A DNA stretch of 23,789 nt from Silene noctiflora (GCA_009801015.1 VHZZ01006300.1:3631-27419), one strand, 5' to 3'. Numbered from the stretch's first letter, positions 1-9,495 are shown. Notes: generated from the letters alone by a model not told the origin. Made by a program: numbers and translations.

Positions 1-111
1 CAATCATTACCGATTAATGTGGACCAGTTGACCAAATAAATGAATTATCCCTTACGTATTCTTATTATTAGATTTAGATATTTGATCGCAATATTGTCGG
101 GGACAGTTACC
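1..111. other. unassigned sequence left of the integrase fragment
   Basis: An open frame begins at 40, but its first roughly 24 residues do not look like the segment that normally precedes the integrase C-terminal domain. This may be an insertion, a deletion joint or badly decayed polyprotein. I cannot assign it. Confidence 0.4.
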
Positions 112-551
112 CCAACAGAGTTCTCAGTTGGGGACAAAGTTTTGCTAAAGGTATCACCTTTGAAAGGTGTCATGCGATTTGGGAAGAGAGGCAAATTGAG
201 CCAGAAGTATATAGGACCGTATGAGATTTTATATAGAGTTGGGATAGTAGCTTACCGTTTGGCATTACCTCTAGCTCTAGATAGAGTTCATAACGTATTT
301 CATGTGTCACAGCTGAGGACGTATGTGAGTGACCCCTCTCGCATACTCGAGCCAGAAGTGGTAGAGGTGGATGAATCATTGAGTTTTGTGGAAGTTGCTA
401 AAGAAATCCTTGACAGAAAGGTGAGCAAAACGAGGAATGGAGAAACTATGCTAGTGAAAGTTTTATGGTCTAACCATATGTCGAGGAAGCCACATGGGAA
501 GTGGAAGATAAGATGAAAGAGAAGTATCCACATCTATTTGATCAGGTATGA
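112..551 (+). pseudogene. Ty3/gypsy polyprotein 3' end: integrase C-terminus and chromodomain-like tail (broken)
   Basis: Seen: the frame running to 516 contains FSVGDKVLLKVSP, RFGKRGKLSQKYIGPYEI, LDRVHNVFHVSQLR and LVKVLWSNH. These are hallmark segments of the integrase C-terminal domain and the following group-II-type chromodomain of plant Ty3/gypsy chromoviruses (Tekay/Del-like). In the family this part of integrase binds DNA and steers integration to chromatin. Just after the WSNH motif (about 477-482) the similarity continues in another frame, with EEATWE and then KYPHLFDQV, ending at a TGA at 549-551. A single-base indel therefore truncates the apparent ORF at 516. Similarity starts near 112. 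The bases before it (1-111) do not read as integrase, so the protease, RT and RNase H parts and the integrase core are absent or lie outside the window. It is the 3' end of the element whose polypurine tract and LTR follow at once. Family assignment is confident; the exact lineage is less so. Confidence 0.88.
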
Positions 552-573
552 GGTAGGTTACGGGGACATAACC

Positions 574-591
574 TTCTTTTTAGGGGGATGG
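574..591 (+). promoter_or_regulatory. polypurine tract of the left gypsy element
   Basis: CTTCTTTTTAGGGGGATG lies immediately upstream of an LTR start (TGTAATACC). This is where the plus-strand primer of an LTR retrotransposon is expected. The arrangement integrase end, 23 bp, PPT, LTR is canonical and shows that the LTR at 592 is the 3' LTR of the element on its left. Confidence 0.75.
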
Positions 592-2224
592 TGTAATACC
601 CGGATATTTTGGGACCCGTACGGGAGCCTTGGGATGCGTGAGAGCCATACACAAGCTAAATATAGCCTTACACTATACCAAGTGAAGCCTAGACTAGAAC
701 AAGTGAATATCAAGTGGACCGAGTGAAACATTAAGTGGATCGAGTGAACCTATAGTGGACCGAGTAAGCTGGCATTGGACCGAGTAAGTTCCACTCGGTC
801 GAGTATAGTGTTTACTCGACCGAGTAAGAGGCACTCGGCCGAGTGGACCGAGTCACTCGACCGAGTGACGCTGTGCAGTACCCGATAAATGATATTTCGA
901 CTTCTAACCCTAATTTATTTCTACTTTCTTCCTTATCTCTCCAAATCATCTCCCTTCTCTCTAAAACCTTCATAAACACTCTTGTATGGGATTCAAGCTT
1001 GCCTTAAAGGAGTATCCACCTACCCGTCCTTCTTTCCTTTCATCGATGTAAGTAATATCTACCTTTTCTAGTATTTTAACCCTAACTTTTGGGGGTTTTG
1101 ATTATGGGTAGTTAATTCATAATTAGTAGAGTAATATGGGTAATTAATAGGTAATAATAAGAGGTTTTGTATTGTGTTATAATGTAGGACAATTTGTGAT
1201 AGTTATTATGTGACTTGTATAGGATGAGACGGTTTCATGAGACGGGATTATGTCGGATTCGGGTCGTTGTTGAAGATTTGCTAAAAGGTAGGTTAATCCT
1301 ACTCAATTTCGATATTGTGTGCATTGTTAATGTTCATTTGTCACCATTTACATCGGTTGAGTTATATTGGATCTTATATTATTAATGGAGGATTTGGGAA
1401 GTCTCACATTTGTCGGAATTGGCATTTATGTCATGTTAGCATATTATGTTGTATAATCTATATTGAATATTGTGTTGAGTTGCATATGTTGGAGATTGGT
1501 GGTGGTATTGTGATCATTATGGAGACGTAAGGCGGTTGGGAGACTGTCTTATGCTTGAGTCGCCTTTTGAAGTTTCCCACTCCAAGAGGGATGTGCACAT
1601 TAATGGCTTGAGTCGCGTAGGGACACGTAAGGTTGAGTCACGTTGTCTGGCAGGGGATCTGACTCGCACTCGGGCCCGGTACCACCGACGTGTTCGGAGT
1701 ACCTTTGTACGGACTGCGGTTTGGGTTATTTTGGTGGGCGATGTTGCGGTGCCGTCACCAAGTTGTGGGTACGTCTGGGCGTGTCGCGGTATCGGTGTGG
1801 TGTGTTAGAGGTTGTGTCACGTGCATTTCATTGTCGTGCTGCTTAATTGTAGTTCATTCGTTGTGTCTTGTATGCTTATATTATCGAAGCTGGCCGTTTG
1901 TGGCTTGTGTAAATTGTCACTTATTTCCGGGTGTCCTGTGTCGATCCATATGATATTTCCGATCATATGGGGAGCAGGTTATGTACAAGTTATCTTGGTG
2001 TCACATGGGAGACGGGACGAGCCTTATATTTGGAGTTGAGTCGACATGAGATATACTTGTTTAGAGGGTCGTAGTAGCATGAATGGTATTTATTTATTCA
2101 TTTATGTAATTCACTAAATCATTATTTATAATAAAGGCTTCTTGATTGTATCTCCGAAACACTACCACAGGAAAACGAGATGGTAACGCTCCAATTGTCT
2201 TGGCCGGATAATTGAGGTGTTACA
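592..2224 (+). repeat. LTR 1 of a Ty3/gypsy family (TGTAATACC...GGTGTTACA)
   Basis: The 1633-bp LTR starts TGTAATACC and ends GGTGTTACA. The ends are imperfect inverted repeats with the usual TG...CA termini. It shares long blocks with the LTR at 9239-11217: the start, the palindrome array, CAGTACCCGATAAA, the CT-rich leader, CACTCCAAGAGGGAT, CGATCCATNTGATATTTCCG and GAGATGGTAAC. Internal order is an array of ACTCGACCGAGT-like palindromes (U3), a CT-rich stretch, then a long U5/R-like part. A PPT precedes it and a PBS follows it, so it serves as 3' LTR of one element and 5' LTR of the next. It carries only two GTA triplets where LTR 2 has a long (GTA)n run. The several short ORFs inside it are not coding. 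Confidence 0.88.
793..866. repeat. ACTCGACCGAGT palindrome array, LTR 1
   Basis: Full 12-mers occur at 793-804 (ACTCGGTCGAGT), 814-825 (ACTCGACCGAGT), 833-844 (ACTCGGCCGAGT, a perfect palindrome) and 855-866. Half-site versions (GGACCGAGT, GGATCGAGT) extend upstream to about 716. Spacing is 19-22 bp. The array sits in the presumed U3, upstream of a CT-rich leader. Confidence 0.9.
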
Positions 2225-2227
2225 AAG

Positions 2228-2239
2228 TGGTATCAGAGC
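2228..2239 (+). promoter_or_regulatory. primer binding site (tRNA-iMet type)
   Basis: TGGTATCAGAGC begins three bases after the LTR end (GTTACA). This is the standard plant LTR-retrotransposon PBS, complementary to the 3' end of initiator methionine tRNA. It marks the start of the internal region of the element on the right. Confidence 0.92.
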
Positions 2240-2779
2240 GACGATTTTGGAACCCGAACTAATAAACCAAAATGAACATAGGAGTGTCTAATAAAATGAA
2301 CCCGACTTGAATATGATAGGAGATCGGTTTTGGATGAGTAGGCGCCCTCATGTCAAAACTAGTGCCTATTGTCTCGTTGGTCACCACGTGGGTAGATATG
2401 AGTACGGGAACACTATGTGAATCATAGTATGGTTGCATGTATGTTGTGCTAATGTATGCATTCTTATAAGGTGTGTATGTGTGTGCATGACATAGAATAT
2501 GATCATTGTGGAAATGGATGAAAGAGTATGAATATAACATGTTTCGAAAAGATTGTAGTGTGCGTATGCGTGAGATATATTGGTTTCGAACCTTAACCGC
2601 ATAGATATCATACATGAGTTCAAATTACTGTTGTTATTTCTAAGATAAGAACGATGATTATAATTGTTAGAGTAACTACGAGTATGAAGGTAATGTGTTG
2701 AGGACGGCAAATATAACGCCGTATGGGCTAACCCGGGGCAAGTCACCGTTAGGCGGTGGACTCCCGAACCTCTCATTTT
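2240..2779 (+). other. untranslated leader of the gypsy element
   Basis: This is the non-coding stretch after the PBS, where gag would normally begin within a few hundred bases. No gag-like frame is seen, and the open frames on either strand are short and lack family motifs. A MITE interrupts it at 2788, and leader-like sequence resumes at 3260. Confidence 0.55.
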
Positions 2780-2787
2780 GTTGCAGG

Positions 2788-3259
2788 CATTGTTGTCAGA
2801 ATCGCGATTCGATCCAACGATTCTACGATTTTACGATCCGAAAATGTTTGACCGATCCTGGATCCTACGATTCTATCAGGGTTGTTGAATCTTACGATCC
2901 TATTAATTTGAAAATTTCTAGAGATGGGATCATAACACGATCCTACGATTTTACGATCCTACGATCTGATTCCATCATAAAAATATTAATATATATTATT
3001 ATATAATGACACATAAAACCAAAATTTCGTATAAGTTGTAGAAACATGTTCATACAATGATACTAAAACCATTAATTACCAATATTTTATGAATAAATAT
3101 TAATAGATAAGTGTTTTGATCTTTAATTATATGTTTTTACCAAATAAAAAATTATATTTAGTGAGTTTGTAGAATCTTACGATCCTACGATCTGATTCTA
3201 CCGATTCGATCCTACACTCCCCATCGATCCAAAGTAGAATCCCGATCCTAACAACATTG
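2788..3259. mobile_element. hAT-like MITE, 472 bp, with 8-bp target duplication
   Basis: Both sides carry GTTGCAGG (2780-2787 and 3260-3267), an 8-bp direct duplication typical of hAT insertions. The ends are imperfect inverted repeats: the left starts CATTGTTGTCAGAATCG and the right, reverse-complemented, starts CAATGTTGTTAGGATCG. They match at 19 of the first 23 positions. The interior is full of GATCCTACGATT-type subrepeats (for example near 2815-2890, 2940-2965 and 3175-3240) around an AT-rich core, and has no coding capacity. It was inserted into the gypsy leader. Superfamily is inferred from TSD length and CA...TG termini. Confidence 0.8.
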
Positions 3260-3336
3260 GTTGCAGGGATACCTTGTTCGAGTGTAAGTCGAGAATTTGA
3301 GAACTCACAAGACCACTAGACCGAGTAGGATTATCA

Positions 3337-3523
3337 ACTCGACCGAGTGGAGTCATACTCTACCGAGTAGGGCCTTGACTCAACCAAGTGGACCAAATCC
3401 AGAATCTGATTCACTTCTGGAAAATCCATTCGACCATTAGACCGGCCACTCGACCGAGTGGACTCTTACTCGACCGAGTGAACTCATCCACTCGACCGAG
3501 TGAAGTCATCCACTCGACCGAGT
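3337..3523. repeat. ACTCGACCGAGT palindrome array, before and in unit A
   Basis: 12-mers occur at 3337-3348, 3357-3368 (one mismatch), 3448-3459, 3468-3479, 3490-3501 and 3512-3523. The last four are identical ACTCGACCGAGT, spaced 20, 22 and 22 bp, joined by GAAGTCATCC-like linkers. Confidence 0.92.
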
Positions 3524-4545
3524 AGATTACACGGGTAAGGATAAATCGGCTAGAACACTCTCTTTCCTCCTTATTTCATGTTTATCTTTATACCTTCAAC
3601 CCTATCCTCACCAAAAACTCCACTAAAACCACCATTTTTGCTCTACTATCTTGGAATTCATCTCATTACTTTACTTTTCTTCCTCTTACTTCACTAATTC
3701 ACCAATGTAAGTTTATTTTCTCTTCTTAACTTTTTCCCCAATTTGATTTTCTTTAGATCTACACTAGTATACTTAAATTTTTTTAACAAATTGAATGTTT
3801 ATGCTTAATTCATGTTAGTAGTAAGCTTTTTATACCATTGTTGTTGCTAAAAATGGAAATTTTATGTTGAAACTTTGTTCACCATTTTTGAGCTCGAAAA
3901 TGGTGAAGTTGGGTCAATAATGGAGTTTCATGTGTTTGTTGTTGGGTATAGTTGATCAACAAAGGCCTAACCTTTGTTATTAGTTGTAGATCTTGCTTTA
4001 TATGTGAGAAAATTTTGTCTTAAGACCGTCTTAATTTTCGGATTTTAAGGGAGACCATGCCCAAATTTTGATTTTTATGCATAAAACTTGGTTTAAGTAT
4101 GCTACAAGACCACCATTTTGACTAATAAAACTACATGTTGTCTCAAAAACGAAGTTTTCGTCTTAAAAATCTTGTTTTGGAGTCTTAAAATACCCTTAAT
4201 TCATGACGAAATTTTGATTGTTACATGTTAAACATGATTTAATAATAATGTTAATCAATAACTTCTTTGGGTGTTAACGAGTAAGGTTTAAGATGGAAAT
4301 TTTGTCTTAAAATGAGTCAAATTTTCACACATGGTAATGACTTAAGGAGTCAAATTTCGATTTTTATACTCCCACATGCCTTGTTTATCACATGTAGTGA
4401 CAACCTACTACTACCAAAACTTTTTTGGGACCACATATTGAGAAAGTTTCCGTTTTAGAATTTGTAAGTGTCCGAAAATTTCATCACAAACACACTTGAA
4501 TTTTGATTTTATACTCCAATCATATTTCACTTGTTCACCTAATGG
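3370..4545 (+). repeat. tandem unit A (about 1.18 kb), promoter/leader-like
   Basis: This is the first of two adjacent diverged direct repeats. Shared anchors with unit B, in the same order, are an AACCAAGTGGACC-like start, CCAGAATCTG, a palindrome array, a CT-rich stretch, AATGTAAGT (3705-3713), CCCCAATTTGATTTT, AGATCTACACTAGT (3765-3778), GCATTGTTGTT-like sequence, and AAAGGCCTAACCTTTGTT (3961). The offset to unit B is 1175-1184 bp. There are no coding frames with recognisable motifs. The layout resembles the U3-leader of the LTRs in this window, so the unit may derive from an LTR or a 5' leader. Similarity to unit B is clear up to about 4020 and weaker after that. Confidence 0.72.
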
Positions 4546-5740
4546 ACCTTGGCACTTGACCAAGTAGACCAATTTTCCAGAATCTGGAAAAATTTATGGA
4601 AACTAGCCACTCGACCGAGTGAACTCGGGCACTCGACCGAGTGAACTCGGGCACTCGACCGAGTGAACTCGCCACTCGATCGAGTGGACTCGGCACTCGA
4701 CCGAGTATACTGCATGGGTGGAGATATCGATTAAAAATCCACTTTTACTTATCTTATCTTCTTCATTCTTCACTTTTTCCTCATACTTTCACCATCAAAA
4801 TCTCTCTAAAAATAATTCGAACACTTCATTTGCTCCATTTGCTACTTAAACACAAGAACTCTACTTCATTAATCCTTATTAATTCAACAATGTGAGTAAT
4901 TCATTCTTATTATGTTTTTCCCCAATTTGATTTTTGTTTAGATCTACACTAGTTTCTTCAAGATTTGTCTATTGTTTGTATGTTTCTACTTAATTCATGA
5001 TAGTAATTTGTCTTTTATAGCATTGTTGTTATTAAATATAAAATTTTCATGTTGAAATTTGCCCCATGAATGTAGGACTCGAAATTTTGATGTTGGGAGT
5101 TAATAGTTTGTTTTTGGTGTTTGTTGTTGTGTTTAATTGAACAAAGGTCTAACCTTTGTTGTTATGGATGTATTTTATCTTGTTTGTGAAAGTTTTGTCT
5201 GAAGAAAAAATACGTCTTAAAGTTTCAAAATTAAGAGAGTTCATGCCCAAATTTTGTTTTTTCATGTGTAAAACTTGTGTTAATTGGCTTATAAGGACAC
5301 TACCTTTACTAGTAATGTGATACATTGACTCAAAAATGAAATTTTCATCTTCCATTTTTGCCAAAATTTTCGAACCATATAACTAGTGAACGGGTTGTGA
5401 TCTTTCATCTTAAACACGGTTTAATGGTGTCATAATATTTGTGGATGTTGTCGTGATGTAGTCTAAACCGATTGTGTAGTCTCAAAAGTTGGGCTAAATT
5501 TTTGAAACCATCTTGTTAAGCATGACTAAATAGTGATTTTGATGTTGGAACATGGTGTAATAATTTTATATCATCTTAAATCCTTATCAACAATGATATG
5601 TGTACAGTCTTACACCGAAAATTTCGTCTTAAGTATTGACCAAGAGTCTCAAAATTTTAGCATAGATGGCTTCATTTCTATTTTTCTTCCCTTGAACATG
5701 CATTACTTGTCTTATGGGGCTTCACACTTCGCTAATAGTA
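4546..5740 (+). repeat. tandem unit B (about 1.18 kb), promoter/leader-like
   Basis: Second copy of unit A: CTTGACCAAGTAGACC start, palindrome array, CT-rich stretch, AATGTGAGT (4890-4898), AGATCTACACTAGT (4940-4953), and AAAGGTCTAACCTTTGTT (5143). The right boundary is vague because similarity fades after about 5205. The short ORFs here are not supported as genes. Confidence 0.68.
4609..4706. repeat. ACTCGACCGAGT palindrome array, unit B
   Basis: 12-mers occur at 4609-4620, 4631-4642, 4653-4664, 4674-4685 (ACTCGATCGAGT, a perfect palindrome) and 4695-4706. Spacing is 22, 22, 21 and 21 bp with a GAACTCGGGC-type linker. It is effectively a 22-bp minisatellite. Confidence 0.93.
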
Positions 5741-6113
5741 TGAAGCATTGTTGGGCATTAATAAGGTGACTCCATATCATTAAAAGTGTTGGAAATGACT
5801 AAGTGTGCATACTGCAAGTCTAAAATTTTCATCCTTGATTCTTGTTCTAATCGGGTCAAAGACTTTGTAATTTGTGGAAGCTTGAATTTTATTGACGTAG
5901 GATAAATGTTTGTATAATTTTTGTAAAGACTATGCTTTCCAGAAATTCTATCTTAAGCGAACGTTGATTGCTAAATAATGGGGAGAATGTCTCATGATCT
6001 ATCCAATTGTCAAGATTTACTTTTGGGAATGTGAAAATTTTCATTCGCTTCCAAGTATCTTTGATTCTTATCATTATATTCTATGCCTTGTTGTGGAAAC
6101 ACCTTTTTGTAGC
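5741..6113. other. non-coding stretch before the ORF1-like pseudogene
   Basis: AT-rich sequence between unit B and the first ATG of the ORF1-like reading frame. Presumably the 5' untranslated part of that ORF. No motif is recognised. Confidence 0.4.
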
Positions 6114-7808
6114 ATGCCAAGGAATGTGAGAGCAACCCACAGGAAGCAACCACAACAACAACCAGAGGCACCACCCGCCATCACCGTTCCGGGATACCGG
6201 GGGTAGAATTGGAGAGTGAGGCCCACAAGAACACCTTTCTTGTCTTGGCCGGGAGGCGGATGACCGCCACCAAGTATGTGTCGAGGGGCACCTTGGAGGC
6301 CCTAGGGATTGAAAGGGAAGTGCACTATATCTTTAGTGTGCTTGGGTTGGAGGGGCTATATAATCTAGCGGAGGTAAGCTACCGCAACCTCACCCTTGAG
6401 TTTTTAAGTTCCTTTGTCTATAATAAGGGAGACCATTCTGTGAGCTTTAGGCTCAAGAACACCCCTTTCTACCTCTCTAGTGACGACTTTGCGAACCGTT
6501 TGGGTGTTGGTGGGAGGACCACCTATACCCATGATAAGGTGGGGAGAAATATGAAAGCCACCCGATACTTTGACCTCCTTACCAATGTCCACCGTATTCT
6601 TGTGAGCTTAATGAAGGTGAATGATGTGAAACACCCCGTCTTGAGGATTTTCTTACGCCTCATGACCCACCTCCTATACGGGAAGAATGACCCGAGCAAG
6701 ACCAATTCGAGTGAGGTTCTACTTTTGGGTTCCTACCTTAACCCATACCGAGAGGGGCGTTTTTAGTTTAGCGTCGTGTCCATAGTTAGCTTGGCCCTTG
6801 AAAGGATGACCAACTTGGAGAAATGTTCCCTTGATTGTGGGAGATAGCTTGGCCCGTGACTAGGTTAGCCAAGAGTCTCTTGAACTATGAATCGGGAGAG
6901 ATAGATAGACCTTTCTCCATTACCATCCGTTATCTTGACTTGGACTACTTGAGGAGCCTTGGTTGGATTGTGGATGGGAATGAGCCTGATGTATATGGGT
7001 TGAAGGTGGATGTGGATTAGCATATGAGGCTCCCCGTACGAGGTATTTTACCCGAGACCGAGCACGTATAAGATGTAGGGTTACCCCGACCTAAGGCCAA
7101 ACGCTACACTATCCCTATCAACCTTACCTATGACCTCAAGGACGAAACCATGGAGAGGATCACCCCTTCACCACCTCGTATGTTCACTAGGAGAGCCACA
7201 CCATCCCCCTCTTCGTCTATGCCTTCTCCATATTTTACCGGAGGGTACACTCATGCCCCGCCGACCTATGACCACAATTACAACATGGAGGAGCTCATCA
7301 CCGTATCAACACTAGCCTAGTGACGAGGGACGTGCATGATATGTCATGGAACCAATGAGTGTGACCCGCTCACCGCCCTAGCTTTTGGTCCAGGGCGGGA
7401 GACACCTCGGGAGTCTTTAAGTCTTACGGTGTCCAACCGTTGGATTGGGGTACTAGAATCTCCCACAATGATGGACACTTGCTTAGCCCATGGGCGGGAG
7501 CCCATTACACCTCTGGGAGCTTCTTTGGTGGTGCTTACCAAGGAGGTGGGGGCGGGGAAGGTACGTCCGGGGTGCCGGAAGAAACTATAGGTCAAGGGAG
7601 CCATGGTTATGATGATTTGATGCCGGAAGGAGCTACGGTTCAAGGGAGACATGGTTATGACGATGTGATGGTGGAGGATGAAGGGGAAAAAGAAGAGGAA
7701 TGGAGTGAGGGATGGGAAGCCGCGAGGGAAGAGGAGTCGGTCAACAACGAAGGAGGTTTGGTTCATTGGGTGAAGAGGCTTGGAAAGAGGCGGAAGTCCT
7801 CTCATTAG
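6114..7808 (+). pseudogene. Athila ORF1-like protein, degraded (copy 1)
   Basis: A likely ATG at 6114 starts a basic, Q/P-rich leader (MPRNVRATHRKQPQQQ). The frame then shifts near 6205 into the long core at 6209-6766, with ATKYVSRGTLEALGI, Y..LTLEFLSSF, VSFRLKN and FANRLGV. This resembles the Arabidopsis retrotransposon ORF1 / putative plant transposon protein family, a gag-like or accessory ORF of Athila-type elements whose biochemical role is poorly known. A TAG at 6764-6766 ends it. Similar-looking sequence continues with more stops and shifts: 6835-7020 ends in an acidic ..NEPDVYGLKVDVD, then a proline/serine-rich stretch at about 7080-7318. A glycine- and acid-rich C-terminal part (7440-7808) holds two QG.HGYDD.M repeats and EDEGEKEEE, and ends at 7808. 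At least three frame disruptions make it a pseudogene. Its core matches the copy at 11497 in residue pattern. Family confidence is moderate to good. Confidence 0.7.
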
Positions 7809-8028
7809 TTTTATTAGTTGTGAATCGGATTTGTTTAATATTTGTCTTGGTTGAGACTCGGATTATTTGTTTATTGCGTTGTATGATCTCGGCCATAAGG
7901 CCAAAACTTGTTTACATTTAAGGTTTATGATGGTGTGATAACCACCATTGAGACTCCTTTACATTATGTGAAGAATAGGTGATTTTGGAGGCCATTTTTT
8001 CCCTCAAAGATGAATTCTGTCCAGTGAC
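7809..8028 (+). other. non-coding tail after ORF1-like pseudogene
   Basis: T-rich, without coding signal, and leads into the next palindrome array. No terminator or polyadenylation motif can be assigned with confidence. Confidence 0.35.
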
Positions 8029-8209
8029 ACTCGAGCGAGTGCCTTCTTTCACTCGACCGAGTGTGGGCTTACTCGCTCAAGTGGCCCTCCTACTCGACCG
8101 AGTGAGCCATGTTGTTCATTTGAGCTACATTCTGCCCATCCGACACTCGGCCGAGTGCCCCATTCACTCGACCAAGGGATTCTACTCGGCAGATTTCACT
8201 CAACCGAGT
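8029..8209. repeat. palindrome array C
   Basis: Sites occur at 8029-8040 (ACTCGAGCGAGT), 8051-8062, 8092-8103, 8145-8156 (ACTCGGCCGAGT, perfect palindrome) and 8198-8209 (ACTCAACCGAGT), with degenerate half-sites between. Spacing is looser than in units A and B. A GTAAGT lies at 8275-8280, much closer than in the other arrays. Confidence 0.85.
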
Positions 8210-9220
8210 GGGCTGTTTATGCCCCCATATTGTTTGTTTTAGGCCCCTTTTGCCTATAATCGATCAAGTATCAAGTAAGTACCCGTATTTTGTGACCCAA
8301 TGGTCTTTTGGGTGGTCAATTTGGTATGGCGGAACTTGCATGATTAAATTTCATGGATTGTTTACGTAGTTGGACTATGTTGCTTGGTGTATTGTTGTGA
8401 ATTAACACTTAAGGTGTCTAATTGATTGATAGTAATGTGGCATTACTAATTAGACAATAAAGGCATGTGACGATGTTTAATATTATGATGGTTATAAACG
8501 AGAATAATTGTATTAAATAAAGGTATACTTGGACACATGTGTGATAATGTGGTGGAGGTAACGCGGTTTATGCGTAATATGAGATATACGGGGATGAGAA
8601 ATACGGATAATAATTAAATCATATTAAAAGATATAGTGATCGTGTTGCATCATCGTTGTATAAAGTTACATGTTTTGGTTATGAGGACATAAACCTCATC
8701 ATGTATATGTAGTCGGGAGTGGAGTACGAGAATAGTAATACGAGTTGGAATTACTTACGGGGTTAGAACGCGAATATCAAGTTTGACCTTGTACTTTGAC
8801 CATACGGAAACCATAGCAGTAGAATGGTGTAGACGGTTTTACTATGATGTGAAGTTAACCATGAGACATCTTTAGTTTAAGGAGAGAGTGTTTGGACCGG
8901 GAACTTTCCTCATTATGGATCCTATTAAGTGGTTTGTGAGAGTGTTCATGATGTTGAGCGGCGAACTTCGGGACGAAGTTCTCTTTTAGGGGAAGTGAAT
9001 GTAACAATTGGGATTTTAAAGAGGAAATAAGCGGGATAAGTGCATGAGTGAAAGAAAGTGCACTCAGTAAATATTACAAGAGTGAGTAGAGTGAGAGAGA
9101 TGAGAACGAAAGTAACATGACAAGAATGAGTTTTCGAAAGGACATTGGTAACGAGATAGGAAATGTTTGTGAGAAAGTGTTGAGAGGAGAGATCGAGGCG
9201 AACTTTGAGGACGAAATTCA
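8210..9220 (+). other. non-coding 3' region of the gypsy element, with a second PPT-like copy
   Basis: About 1 kb without recognisable genes. Near 8957-9000 there is CGAACTTCGGGACGAAGTTC, a T-run, GGGG and TGTAAC. This resembles the motif just before LTR 2 (CGAACTTTGAGGACGAAATT, T-run, GGGGGGG). The 3' end of the internal region has therefore been duplicated, or an older LTR boundary is preserved in decayed form. Confidence 0.5.
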
Positions 9221-9236
9221 TTTTAAGGGGGGGAAT
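9221..9236 (+). promoter_or_regulatory. polypurine tract before LTR 2
   Basis: TTTTAAGGGGGGGAAT follows GAGGACGAAATTCA and sits two bases before the LTR start. This is the typical form of a plant chromovirus PPT. Confidence 0.85.
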
Positions 9237-9422
9237 ATTGTAATACCCGGTCATTATAGGACCCGTACGAGAGCCTCGATATGTGTGAGAGGATCACCGG
9301 ACTTTGATAAGGGACTACCTGGGGTTAAAGTATAGTCATACACTAGACCAAGTGGGACCTAGACTACACCTAGTAAGTCTGCAGTGCACCGAGTATAGCT
9401 TTTAATGGACCGAGCAAGTGGC

Positions 9423-9495
9423 ACTCGGCCGAGTACGGCGGTACTCGACCAAGTGAGTGGCACTCAGCCGAGTGGACTCGGTCACTCGACCGATT
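9423..9495. repeat. palindrome array, LTR 2
   Basis: Sites: 9423-9434 ACTCGGCCGAGT (perfect palindrome), 9443-9454 ACTCGACCAAGT, 9462-9473 ACTCAGCCGAGT and 9484-9495 ACTCGACCGATT. Spacing is 19-22 bp as in LTR 1, but most copies carry one mismatch, so this array is decaying. Confidence 0.88.

Noticed and set aside
1315-2039. Several overlapping plus-strand frames in LTR 1
   Set aside because: They lie in LTR sequence, are not conserved in the matching part of LTR 2, and carry no domain motifs.
2259-2776. Minus-strand frames of 118 and 131 residues
   Set aside because: They overlap each other in different frames in the untranslated leader and show no family motif, only His/Tyr-rich sequence from TG-rich DNA.
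3337-4706. CRISPR-like array from 12-mers at 22-bp steps
   Set aside because: The repeats are too short, spacers are about 10 bp and similar to each other, and the context is plant retrotransposon DNA.
4641-4895. 84-residue frame beginning in the palindrome array
   Set aside because: Its repeated N-terminus is the translated 22-bp repeat; the rest is the CT-rich leader.
7344-7805. 153-residue minus-strand frame
   Set aside because: It is the antisense of the ORF1-like C-terminal part; its His- and Pro-rich composition follows from the Gly/Glu-rich sense strand.
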